Shown: positions 1 through 5,797 of the stretch, piece after piece
Numbering within the stretch: position 1 is the first letter of the stretch
How the letters are laid out: every line of letters begins with the position of its first letter
DNA from: Clostridiaceae bacterium
GTDB lineage: Bacteria; Bacillota; Clostridia; UMGS1883; JAAYMJ01
Direction: 5' to 3'
Assembly (NCBI GenBank): GCA_012521455.1
Contig: JAAYMJ010000117.1
Span: forward strand, 1-6,490
Length of the DNA stretch: 6,490 nucleotides
Made by a program: the position numbers and the translations under genes
The notes under the pieces: model-generated
Database searches by the model: none
What the model was told of the DNA's origin: nothing
What the model saw: only the letters and a program-made list of their open reading frames with translations

Positions 1-1
1 A

Positions 2-37
2 TTTGAAAAAGGAAAGAAGTTTATTTGGGTTACATAG
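2..37 (+). CDS. possible C-terminal tail of an upstream gene (partial)
   Basis: Reading from base 2, an open frame gives FEKGKKFIWVT and stops at TAG 35-37, about 20 nt before the stem-loop at 57-90. This is the spacing expected for the end of a gene before its terminator. Only 11 codons are visible and no family can be recognised. A second frame (from base 3) stays open to TAA 57-59, inside the hairpin stem, so the choice of frame is not certain. Confidence 0.25.
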   Translation, partial: FEKGKKFIWVT

Positions 38-56
38 CTCCTGTTTTTTGTTGCGT

Positions 57-90
57 TAAAGAAAAAGAGCCGCAGGGCTCTTTTTCTTTA
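57..90 (+). terminator. rho-independent terminator, perfect 15-bp stem
   Basis: The arms TAAAGAAAAAGAGCC (57-71) and GGCTCTTTTTCTTTA (76-90) are perfect reverse complements around the 4-nt loop GCAG. The right arm is T-rich, so the U tract is folded into the stem, and the structure reads as a terminator on either strand. It most likely ends the upstream rightward unit and isolates it from the promoter that follows directly. Confidence 0.75.
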
Positions 91-115
91 CAAAATTATG
101 GTATAATAATATAAA
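87..115 (+). promoter_or_regulatory. promoter of the kinase unit (extended -10)
   Basis: TATGGTATAAT at 97-107 matches the Gram-positive extended -10 pattern TRTGnTATAAT exactly. A second, overlapping reading is TTTACA (87-92), a 17-nt spacer and TATAAA (110-115). Either would start transcription close to position 115-122, leaving a short leader before the start codon at 139. The promoter abuts the upstream terminator hairpin, so the -35 area lies within or next to its right arm. Confidence 0.6.
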
Positions 116-138
116 TTTATCCCCAAAAGGTGTGAAAC

Positions 139-909
139 ATGGACTTAAAAATGTTAAAAATTCCTGATGAGTTATATAAATTTGTGGATAAATCAAAAAT
201 CACCCCGGTTTTAGGGGGAAAATCAGAGGCGCATGTGTATTTGCTTGAAAATAAAGAAAGATTATATTTAAAAATCATGCCAAAAAATATGGGCTTTAGC
301 CTAAAAAAAGAGGCGGATGTTTTAGGATGGCTAAATGGAAAACTCATTGTCCCTGAGGTTTTGCATTTTAGCGGCAATGCTGATTTTGAATATCTTTTGA
401 TGACCGGAGTAAAAGGTATAAGCGCGGAAAACTTTTTTGATAAAAAAACACTAATCCAAAAACTTGCCCAAGGCTTAAAAATAATACATTCCATTGATAT
501 AACAAACTGCCCCTTTGACAACAGGCTAGATTTAAAATTAAAAGAGGCAAAATACAGAGTGGAAAACAATTTGGTTGACGAAGATAATTTTGATAATGAA
601 CACGCAGGTTTAAAAGCGGGGGATTTATTTAAAAAACTGCTTGACACAAAACCCAAAAATGAGGATTTGGTTTTTACCCATGGGGACTATACCCTTCCAA
701 ACATATTAATTGATAATGATAAAATTGGTTTTATCGACTGGTCAAACGCTGGGATTTGCGACAGATACCAAGGCTTGGCGCTGGCTTTCCGCAGCATAGA
801 AAGGCATATAGGGAAAGAGTGGGCAGAACTCTTTTTTAAGGAATACGGGGTATACGGCGTGGATTGGGAAAAGATTGAATACTTCATGCTCCTTGATGAA
901 TTTTTTTAA
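139..909 (+). CDS. aph(3'): aminoglycoside 3'-phosphotransferase-like kinase (APH(3') family)
   Basis: This 256-residue cytoplasmic protein should transfer the gamma-phosphate of ATP to a hydroxyl of an aminoglycoside-type substrate. It resembles APH(3')-IIIa along its whole length and is close to the usual 255-270 residues. The ATP-binding lysine is K45 in LYLK, paired with E58. The catalytic loop is H181-G-D183 with N188 (HGDYTLPN). The metal-binding aspartate is D200 in FIDW, followed by SNAGICDRYQ as in classical APH(3') enzymes. The C-terminus ends in LLDEFF (251-256), close to the acidic/aromatic LLDELF end of APH(3')-IIIa that helps hold the drug. The ATG at 139 is supported by AAAGGTG at 126-132. 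It is the first gene of a two-gene unit, and its stop overlaps the next gene's ribosome binding site. Family assignment is firm, but the true substrate and any resistance are inferred. A related antibiotic or housekeeping kinase role cannot be excluded. Confidence 0.9.
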   Translation: MDLKMLKIPDELYKFVDKSKITPVLGGKSEAHVYLLENKERLYLKIMPKNMGFSLKKEADVLGWLNGKLIVPEVLHFSGNADFEYLLMTGVKGISAENFFDKKTLIQKLAQGLKIIHSIDITNCPFDNRLDLKLKEAKYRVENNLVDEDNFDNEHAGLKAGDLFKKLLDTKPKNEDLVFTHGDYTLPNILIDNDKIGFIDWSNAGICDRYQGLALAFRSIERHIGKEWAELFFKEYGVYGVDWEKIEYFMLLDEFF

Positions 910-918
910 GGTGGTATT

Positions 919-1275
919 ATGTCAAAATTTGAATTCGGGATTATTGAAAATTTTGAAAATGATAAATGGTACAGCAAGTACGAGCCTGAAAAATACAACT
1001 GCGTAAGTGTAAATGATGATACAATAGACAAAATTATGGAAGGCTATCATGATGAACTTGCCAAAATAAAAACCTACTTTCAAACCAAAAGCCAGGAAGG
1101 CCGGGGAATTGATTATGCGGGGGTCACGCTAATTCCCCCCGAGTCACTTGAGGGCTTTTTGGCAGTTATAAAAAAGGCAAATGAAAGGCTAAAAGATAAA
1201 GAGCTTGAGGATTTAGTCAAAAAAATAAATGAAGCCAAAGCATGCGGCAAACACATAATCTGCTACGGGTTATAA
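919..1275 (+). CDS. 118-residue protein of unknown function, coupled to the kinase gene
   Basis: The family of this protein is not recognised. It is a small soluble protein without signal peptide or membrane segment, rich in charged residues, with an aromatic/acidic N-terminus (FEFGIIENFENDKWY, residues 4-18), a central hydrophobic motif GVTLIPPESL (68-77), a long charged helix around 78-107 and a hydrophobic end (HIICYGL). Cysteines are at 28, 109 and 115, with no metal-binding spacing. The compact, acidic make-up suggests a binding or adaptor domain rather than an enzyme, but this is only an impression. The reality of the gene is well supported: its ribosome binding site AAGGTGG (908-914) overlaps the stop codon of the kinase gene, the gap is 9 nt, and a terminator begins at its own stop. 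The tight coupling implies co-production with the kinase. Confidence 0.8.
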   Translation: MSKFEFGIIENFENDKWYSKYEPEKYNCVSVNDDTIDKIMEGYHDELAKIKTYFQTKSQEGRGIDYAGVTLIPPESLEGFLAVIKKANERLKDKELEDLVKKINEAKACGKHIICYGL

Positions 1276-1306
1276 AAAGCGAAGTTTTTAAAAAACTTCG
1301 CTTTTT
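1274..1306. terminator. bidirectional terminator between convergent units
   Basis: AAAAAGCGAAGTTTTT (1274-1289) and AAAAACTTCGCTTTTT (1291-1306) are perfect reverse complements. In practice the loop would be about 5 nt around 1290, with the GCGAAG/CTTCGC core as the stable part. T runs follow the core on both strands, so it can end the rightward kinase unit and the leftward ABC operon, whose last stop codon is at 1310-1312. Confidence 0.85.
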
Positions 1307-1309
1307 TCA

Positions 1310-3082
1310 TTACGCGATATTTCCAAACTGGGAATAGAAAAGCTTTTGGTAAAACCCGCCCTTTTTCAAAAGCTCCTCATGGGTTCCTTGTTCTATGATT
1401 TTGCCATCGTTAATTACCAAAATCCTGTCGGCGTTTTTGATTGTGGAAAGCCTGTGGGCTATTACAAAGCAGGTTTTATCCTTCATAAGCTTTCTCATTG
1501 CTTCCTGTATTTTTAACTCGGTGATTGTGTCAATATTTGACGTTGCCTCGTCTAAAATCAGCATGGGTGAATCCATGAGCATTGCCCTTGCTATGGTAAA
1601 CAGCTGCTTTTGCCCTTGTGAAATATTCAATCCTTCCTCATTTATTATGGTGTCATATTCCGCAGGCAGGCTCATGATAAAATCATGTATGTCGCAGGCT
1701 TTGCAGACGCGTATTACATCTTCTAGCGTCGCGTCGTCTTTTCCGTATTTTATGTTTTCATAAATGGTGCCTTTAAAAAGCCAAGTATCCTGCAGTACCA
1801 TGGCGTATGACGAGCGCAGGCTTTTTAGGGTGGCATTTTTTGTGTCTATGTCGTCCAAATAAATTTTCCCGCTTTGGGGGTCATAAAACCGCATGAGCAG
1901 GTTTATGATTGTGGTTTTTCCCGCCCCTGTCGGCCCAACTATTGCGATAAGGCTGCCTTTTTTAACATTCAGGTTAAAGTTTTTCAAAACCATTTTTTCA
2001 TCATTGTATGAAAAGTCCACATTCTTTAAATCCACTTTACCTTTGACATTTTCAAATTCATGGGCGTTTTCGGGGTCCTTCTTTTCAATTTCCGAGTCAA
2101 GAAGGTTAAATATCCTTTCCGCCGCGGCGGCTGCGGATTGGAGTTCTGACAAAATATTCGCCGCCTCATTTATGGGTCCTGAAAATTTCCTTGAATATAG
2201 CACAAAGGAAGAGATATTTCCAATCGTAATCTGGTTAAACAAATAAAGGATTGCCCCAAAAATTGAAACCAAAGACAAGGACATATTGTTAATAAAATTC
2301 ATGGAAGGGCCCACAACGCTTGCGTAATAGTCGGCGTTGTAATATGCCGCCACCGCCTCGTCGTTTTTCACGTCAAACTTTTTTATCATGTTTTCTTCCT
2401 GATGGTATGCTTTTATGGTCTTTTGCCCCGAAATTATTTCTTCCACATACCCGTTTAATTCCCCAAGCTTTGCCGAGCGTTTGCGGAAAAGGGGCCTTAC
2501 AATCCCCGTCATTTTGCGTATGTAAATTACGGAAAGGGGAACAGTAACCGCAAAAATGCTCACCATTTTTGGGGATATCACAATCATCATAAAAAGGGAG
2601 CCTAAAACGGTGATAAAACTGGTCATAATCTGGATAAAATCGTTGGACAAGGAGGAGTTTATGGTGTCAATGTCATAGGTAATCCTGCTTATCAAATCCC
2701 CCGCCTGAAACTTATCAAAATAGGAAACCGGCATATCCGCCAAATGCTCAAACACGTCTTGGCGCATACGGTATATGATGTTTTGGGATAATTTAATCAT
2801 TAAAATCGACAATAAATACGAAAGCGCCGAGGACAAAAGGAAAAACGCAATCATTAAAGAGGTATAGTAAAAAACCTTTGGAAAATTAACATTCCCTTTC
2901 CCAAGCTCAATATTGTCAATTGCAAGGCCCGAAAGGTACGGCCCTACAAGGGATAGGAGGTTGCTGGATAAAGTGAGGAAAATTATTGTAAACATCAAAA
3001 ACTTATGCCTTAAGATGTATTTAAATAACCTTAATATAATCCTGAGTCTTCCTTTTCTGTTCACATCCGCCGTATTTGTCAT
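1310..3082 (-). CDS. ABC exporter half-transporter, canonical Walker B subunit
   Basis: This 590-residue membrane protein has an N-terminal exporter-type transmembrane domain (about residues 15-315, six helices, the first near 28-50 and 70-98) fused to an ATP-binding domain (about 345-590). Visible motifs are the A-loop Y359, Walker A GPTGAGKT (383-390), Q-loop Q431, Walker B LILDEATSNID with catalytic E512, and H-loop H543. The signature is NISQGQ (486-491) in place of LSGGQ, the mark of the 'consensus' subunit in heterodimeric exporters such as TM287/TM288 and BmrC/BmrD. Size and gene order also match TM288. Its ATG shares one base with the stop of the preceding gene (TAATG at 3080-3084), with GGGGG at 3090-3094 as ribosome binding site. 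The likely role is drug or lipid-like substrate export as partner of the 568-residue protein. The substrate cannot be read from the sequence. Confidence 0.93.
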   Translation of the reverse strand: MTNTADVNRKGRLRIILRLFKYILRHKFLMFTIIFLTLSSNLLSLVGPYLSGLAIDNIELGKGNVNFPKVFYYTSLMIAFFLLSSALSYLLSILMIKLSQNIIYRMRQDVFEHLADMPVSYFDKFQAGDLISRITYDIDTINSSLSNDFIQIMTSFITVLGSLFMMIVISPKMVSIFAVTVPLSVIYIRKMTGIVRPLFRKRSAKLGELNGYVEEIISGQKTIKAYHQEENMIKKFDVKNDEAVAAYYNADYYASVVGPSMNFINNMSLSLVSIFGAILYLFNQITIGNISSFVLYSRKFSGPINEAANILSELQSAAAAAERIFNLLDSEIEKKDPENAHEFENVKGKVDLKNVDFSYNDEKMVLKNFNLNVKKGSLIAIVGPTGAGKTTIINLLMRFYDPQSGKIYLDDIDTKNATLKSLRSSYAMVLQDTWLFKGTIYENIKYGKDDATLEDVIRVCKACDIHDFIMSLPAEYDTIINEEGLNISQGQKQLFTIARAMLMDSPMLILDEATSNIDTITELKIQEAMRKLMKDKTCFVIAHRLSTIKNADRILVINDGKIIEQGTHEELLKKGGFYQKLFYSQFGNIA

Positions 3083-4788
3083 TACAAAGCCCCCATCTGA
3101 ATTTCATAAACTTTTTTATAATACTCGCAGTTTTCCAAAAGCTCGTCATGCCGCCCCATATGGGTGATTTTCCCGTTTTCAATGACCAAAATCAAATCCG
3201 CGTTTTTTATGGAGCTAACCCTTTGCGTGATTATAATGCTTGTCAGGTCGGAAAGCTTTTGGTTAATCTCCCGCCTCAAATTCGCCGAAGTCCTGTAATC
3301 AAGCGCGCTGTCGGAGTCGTCCAAAATCAAAATCTCAGGCCGCAAAACAATGGCGCGGGAAATTAAAAGCCGCTGTTTTTGGCCCCCCGACAAGTTTGTG
3401 GCCCTTGTGGTAAGCTCAAAATCCAAATTGTTTTCCTTTTGCATGATAAATTCTTTCGCCTGCGCAATGCTTATTGCCTCATCTATTTGTTCTTCACTCA
3501 CATTCCTTCCAAAGGCAATATTTTCCCTGATGGTGTCTTTAAATAAAACGTCATTTTGGAACACCACGCCGAATTTTTGATAAAACTCATCATCGGGTAT
3601 CCCCAAAATATCTTTCCCGCCTATGTAAATGCTTCCTGAATCAGGAACATAAAGCCGCATTAAAAGTTTTACCAAAGTGGATTTCCCGCTTCCCGTCGGG
3701 CCGATTATTCCCAAAGTGCCGCCCTTTTTTAGGGAAAAGCTCACGTTTTTTAAGCCCCACTCATCCTTTCCATAGGAAAAGGATACATCATCAAACACGA
3801 TAAAATCCCCGGTTTCAATTTCCCTCGGGGCCTGAAGCCTGAAATCCACAGGGGTTGAGATGATTTCCGCAATCCTTTCAAATGAAGCGGTGCCTTTTGA
3901 AAAGGTCATAAAAATCCTTGAAATCATGAGCATGGAGTTTAGTATAATGGTAAAATACGTCATAAAGGCAATGATTTTACCCGGCTCGGAGTTTCCTGAA
4001 TTTACCCTGAAAGCCCCGATTATGATTACTAAAGTCAAACCCAGGTTTAATATGAAGTTTAAAACCGGGCTTGTTGCGGCCATGGTAAAGCCGGCCCTTT
4101 TTTCCTTATTCACAACGTTTGTGTTTGCGCCCTCAAACCTTTTCTTTTCATAGTCGGTTTTTGAAAGGGCCTTGATAACCCTGACTCCTGTGATATTTTC
4201 GCGTATCACACGCACTAAGCTATCCACCGCGATTTGTATTTCGGTATACAAGGGTATGCCTATTTTTGAAATATATAAAACTATCCCAAAAATCAAGGGA
4301 AGAAGTATTAGCAAAGTAAGCGCCAAAACATAGTCAAGCATAAAGGTTACAATAACCCCGCCAATTACAATAAACGGGGCGCGGACCCCAAGGCGCTGCA
4401 TCATGCCGAGTAGGTTGTGGACATTGTATGTATCGGTGGTAAGCCTTGAAATAAGGGTTGGCAGGGTGATTTCATCAATCTGTTTGTTTGAAAGGTACGA
4501 AATCCTCACGAAAAGGTCGTGGCGGATATTCCTCGTAATGTTTCCCGCAACCCTTGAGGCCATGCGGTTTGCGATAACATTTGCGATTAAGTCCGTCACC
4601 GCGCACAAAATCATGACAAGCCCCCAAAAAACAACCAGCTTCACGTTTTTTTGGGGGACTATGTCGTCTATGATATAAGCTAAAATAAAGGGGATGAGCA
4701 AATCCATTATTACCCCTGAAAGCTTTATGGTAAAACCCACAATCATCCGCCCTAAATAGGGCTTTAAATAATCAGTTAATTTAACCAT
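3082..4788 (-). CDS. ABC exporter half-transporter, degenerate-site subunit
   Basis: This 568-residue protein has a transmembrane domain (about 1-305, six helices, including about 16-40, 52-72, 138-157 and 245-262) followed by an ATP-binding domain (about 328-568). It carries Walker A GPTGSGKS (363-370), Q-loop Q411 and a perfect signature LSGGQ (466-470). Walker B reads LILDDSDSALD, so the catalytic Glu is Asp (D491), and the H-loop His is Gln (Q522 in TQRVSSI). These two replacements are known from the degenerate subunit of heterodimeric ABC exporters (TM287, BmrC) and are not a sign of decay. It should pair with the 590-residue protein encoded next. The ATG at 4786-4788 lies 13 nt inside the end of the MarR gene. 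TAAGGAG at 4800-4806 is 11 nt upstream and AGAAGG is nearer. Reading is intact throughout. Confidence 0.93.
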   Translation of the reverse strand: MVKLTDYLKPYLGRMIVGFTIKLSGVIMDLLIPFILAYIIDDIVPQKNVKLVVFWGLVMILCAVTDLIANVIANRMASRVAGNITRNIRHDLFVRISYLSNKQIDEITLPTLISRLTTDTYNVHNLLGMMQRLGVRAPFIVIGGVIVTFMLDYVLALTLLILLPLIFGIVLYISKIGIPLYTEIQIAVDSLVRVIRENITGVRVIKALSKTDYEKKRFEGANTNVVNKEKRAGFTMAATSPVLNFILNLGLTLVIIIGAFRVNSGNSEPGKIIAFMTYFTIILNSMLMISRIFMTFSKGTASFERIAEIISTPVDFRLQAPREIETGDFIVFDDVSFSYGKDEWGLKNVSFSLKKGGTLGIIGPTGSGKSTLVKLLMRLYVPDSGSIYIGGKDILGIPDDEFYQKFGVVFQNDVLFKDTIRENIAFGRNVSEEQIDEAISIAQAKEFIMQKENNLDFELTTRATNLSGGQKQRLLISRAIVLRPEILILDDSDSALDYRTSANLRREINQKLSDLTSIIITQRVSSIKNADLILVIENGKITHMGRHDELLENCEYYKKVYEIQMGAL

Positions 4789-5228
4789 TGATGCCTTCTC
4801 TCCTTATAATTTTGCAAAGCGTTGGAAAGCGCTTTTTCAATCAGGTTTTTGAAAATCTCCTTTTCATCGTCGGTAAAATCCTTAAAAATTATCCTGTTCC
4901 ATTCCCTTAACACTTCAATTACCTGCGGGTAAATGTCAATGGCTTTTTGGGTTGGGTATATTTCGCACTGCCGCTTGTCGGCTTCGCTAACCTTTTTTGT
5001 CACAAACCCGTTTTCGCAAAGCATTGCAATCTGTCGGGCAACATTTGACTTGTTCACAAAAATTTCTTCCGCAAGTTTATCCTGGCTAATCCCGGGATTG
5101 TTGCAAATGGTTATAATATAAATGTGCTGATGGGCATTCAGCCCGAATGCCGAGAGCTTATCCCCCCTGTACAAAATTGCAAGGCGGGATAGTTTGCTAA
5201 TGTATTTCATCAAAAAATTATCCTTCAT
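4776..5228 (-). CDS. MarR-family transcriptional repressor of the ABC operon
   Basis: This 150-residue DNA-binding protein is the usual MarR size. The winged helix-turn-helix spans about 46-96: GISQDKLAEEIFVNKSNVAR (46-65) carries the helix-turn-helix. The wing follows, with the D84-K85-R86 turn of the MarR D-x-R motif and a T93 strand end. Helices at both ends (about 3-25 and 118-145) would form the dimer. The ATG at 5226-5228 is preceded by AAGGG at 5238-5242, 9 nt upstream. An in-frame Met7 is a weaker alternative. It heads the operon with the two exporter genes and overlaps the first by 13 nt. A 36-bp palindrome lies between its promoter and its start codon, so autorepression relieved by an exported compound is the natural model (inference). 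The inducing ligand is unknown. Confidence 0.9.
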   Translation of the reverse strand: MKDNFLMKYISKLSRLAILYRGDKLSAFGLNAHQHIYIITICNNPGISQDKLAEEIFVNKSNVARQIAMLCENGFVTKKVSEADKRQCEIYPTQKAIDIYPQVIEVLREWNRIIFKDFTDDEKEIFKNLIEKALSNALQNYKERRHQWLN

Positions 5229-5242
5229 AAAATCATACCCTT

Positions 5243-5278
5243 AAATTAAATTAGTTGCACTTGCAACTAATTTAATTT
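5243..5278. promoter_or_regulatory. 36-bp perfect inverted repeat, likely MarR operator
   Basis: The left arm AAATTAAATTAGTTGCA (5243-5259) and right arm TGCAACTAATTTAATTT (5262-5278) are perfect reverse complements separated by CT. The core TAGTTGCA-n2-TGCAACTA has the two-fold symmetry and roughly 18-20 bp size that a MarR dimer binds. It covers the inner bases of the -10 box, the predicted transcription start and the start of the leader of the leftward operon, so a bound repressor would block initiation. In RNA it could also fold as a hairpin, but no T tract follows directly on the minus strand. Confidence 0.8.
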
Positions 5279-5303
5279 TACCACTAACGCCTTTTTAAGT
5301 CAA
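5275..5303 (-). promoter_or_regulatory. promoter of the marR-ABC-ABC operon
   Basis: On the minus strand TTGACT (bases 5303-5298) is followed by a 17-nt spacer and TAAAAT (5280-5275), a good housekeeping sigma-factor match. The -10 box shares bases 5275-5278 with the outer end of the inverted repeat. Transcription should begin near 5268, giving a leader of about 40 nt that contains most of the palindrome, with no room for a leader peptide or riboswitch. Confidence 0.75.
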
Positions 5304-5350
5304 CAAGCGGCACTGCAAAAAATACAATTAACAAAACCGGCTCAAAGTAA

Positions 5351-5386
5351 TTGATACTTGTAAAGAATTTGATAATATGTTAGGAT
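5351..5386 (+). promoter_or_regulatory. candidate promoter of the thioesterase-fhs operon
   Basis: Two overlapping readings are possible. One is TTGATA (5351-5356), a 16-nt spacer and TAATAT (5373-5378). The other is TTGTAA (5358-5363), a 17-nt spacer and TAGGAT (5381-5386) preceded by TATG, giving an extended -10. Both place the start about 20-40 nt before the ribosome binding site. The stretch between this and the leftward promoter (5304-5350) shows no repeat or other signal. Confidence 0.45.
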
Positions 5387-5408
5387 AAAAAGGCAAAAAA
5401 CTTTATTT

Positions 5409-5415
5409 GGAGGAG
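5409..5415 (+). promoter_or_regulatory. ribosome binding site that fixes the thioesterase start
   Basis: GGAGGAG lies 6 nt before GTG 5422-5424. A TTG at 5407 opens the same frame, but choosing it would place this strong site inside the coding region and leave the start without one, so the GTG is preferred. Confidence 0.8.
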
Positions 5416-5421
5416 TATTTT

Positions 5422-5796
5422 GTGGAAACAGGGATTATGGGCGAAGCTTGCTTGGTTGTAAGCGAGGAAGTATGCGCAAAAAATGTTGGGAGCGGGGATT
5501 TGATGGTATTTTCCACCCCGTCAATGATTGCCCTTATGGAAAAAGCCGCAAGCGAAAGCGTTGCCCCGCATTTGGGGGAAGGGGAAAGCACCGTCGGTGT
5601 TAGCGTAAATATTAAACATATAAAAGCAACGCCTTTGGGAAAAAAGGTGAAAGCTTTAAGCAAGCTGATTGAGATAGACAAAAGAAGGCTGGTTTTTGAG
5701 GTGTCAGCCTTTGACGAGGACGGCAAAATCGGCGAAGGCGTCCATGAACGTTTTATTATAGATAAAGTTAAATTCTTAGAAAAAATCGGAGGTTAA
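5422..5796 (+). CDS. hot-dog fold acyl-CoA thioesterase, FlK (fluoroacetyl-CoA thioesterase)-like
   Basis: From the GTG start this is a 124-residue cytoplasmic protein with a single hot-dog domain. It should hydrolyse an acyl-CoA to the free acid and CoA. It resembles FlK of Streptomyces cattleya across the domain: [12 protein letters not shown], then [20 protein letters not shown], then [18 protein letters not shown] near the end. The catalytic threonine, glutamate and histidine of FlK (T42, E50, H76) fall on T32, E40 and H66 here, with identical spacing. Despite the name of the family's best-studied member, fluoroacetate defence is unlikely: such proteins are widespread in anaerobes and their substrates are mostly unknown. 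It lies 1 nt before fhs, so the two are surely co-transcribed. A short or branched acyl-CoA, or removal of a damaged CoA ester, is a reasonable guess but not shown. Confidence 0.85.
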   Translation: METGIMGEACLVVSEEVCAKNVGSGDLMVFSTPSMIALMEKAASESVAPHLGEGESTVGVSVNIKHIKATPLGKKVKALSKLIEIDKRRLVFEVSAFDEDGKIGEGVHERFIIDKVKFLEKIGG

Positions 5797-5797
5797 T

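Noticed and set aside
117..656. Leftward 179-codon open frame opposite the kinase gene
   Set aside because: It lies wholly antisense to a gene with clear family motifs, has a low-complexity Ser/Phe/Lys make-up typical of a reversed AT-rich frame, and no ribosome binding site or promoter was seen.
1395..2547. Rightward open frames of 75-122 codons opposite the second ABC gene
   Set aside because: They are shadows of the ABC coding strand, have no recognisable domain, and lie opposite conserved Walker and signature motifs.
3082..4788. Reading the Asp/Gln changes in the first ABC protein as decay or a pseudogene
   Set aside because: The frame is intact, LSGGQ and Walker A are perfect, and these exact replacements are standard in the degenerate subunit of heterodimeric exporters.
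5229..5421. Search for a riboswitch, small RNA or leader peptide in the divergent intergenic region
   Set aside because: Apart from the palindrome, the two promoters and the ribosome binding sites, no conserved structure, long stem-loop or short coding frame with a start signal was seen.
5403..5726. Leftward 107-codon frame opposite the thioesterase gene
   Set aside because: It is antisense to an intact FlK-like gene, rich in Ser/Thr/Leu with no motif, and unsupported by any upstream signal.
5422..5796. Naming the thioesterase as a fluoroacetate resistance gene
   Set aside because: The catalytic triad fits FlK, but there is no fluorometabolite gene nearby and the family is broad, so specificity cannot be claimed.
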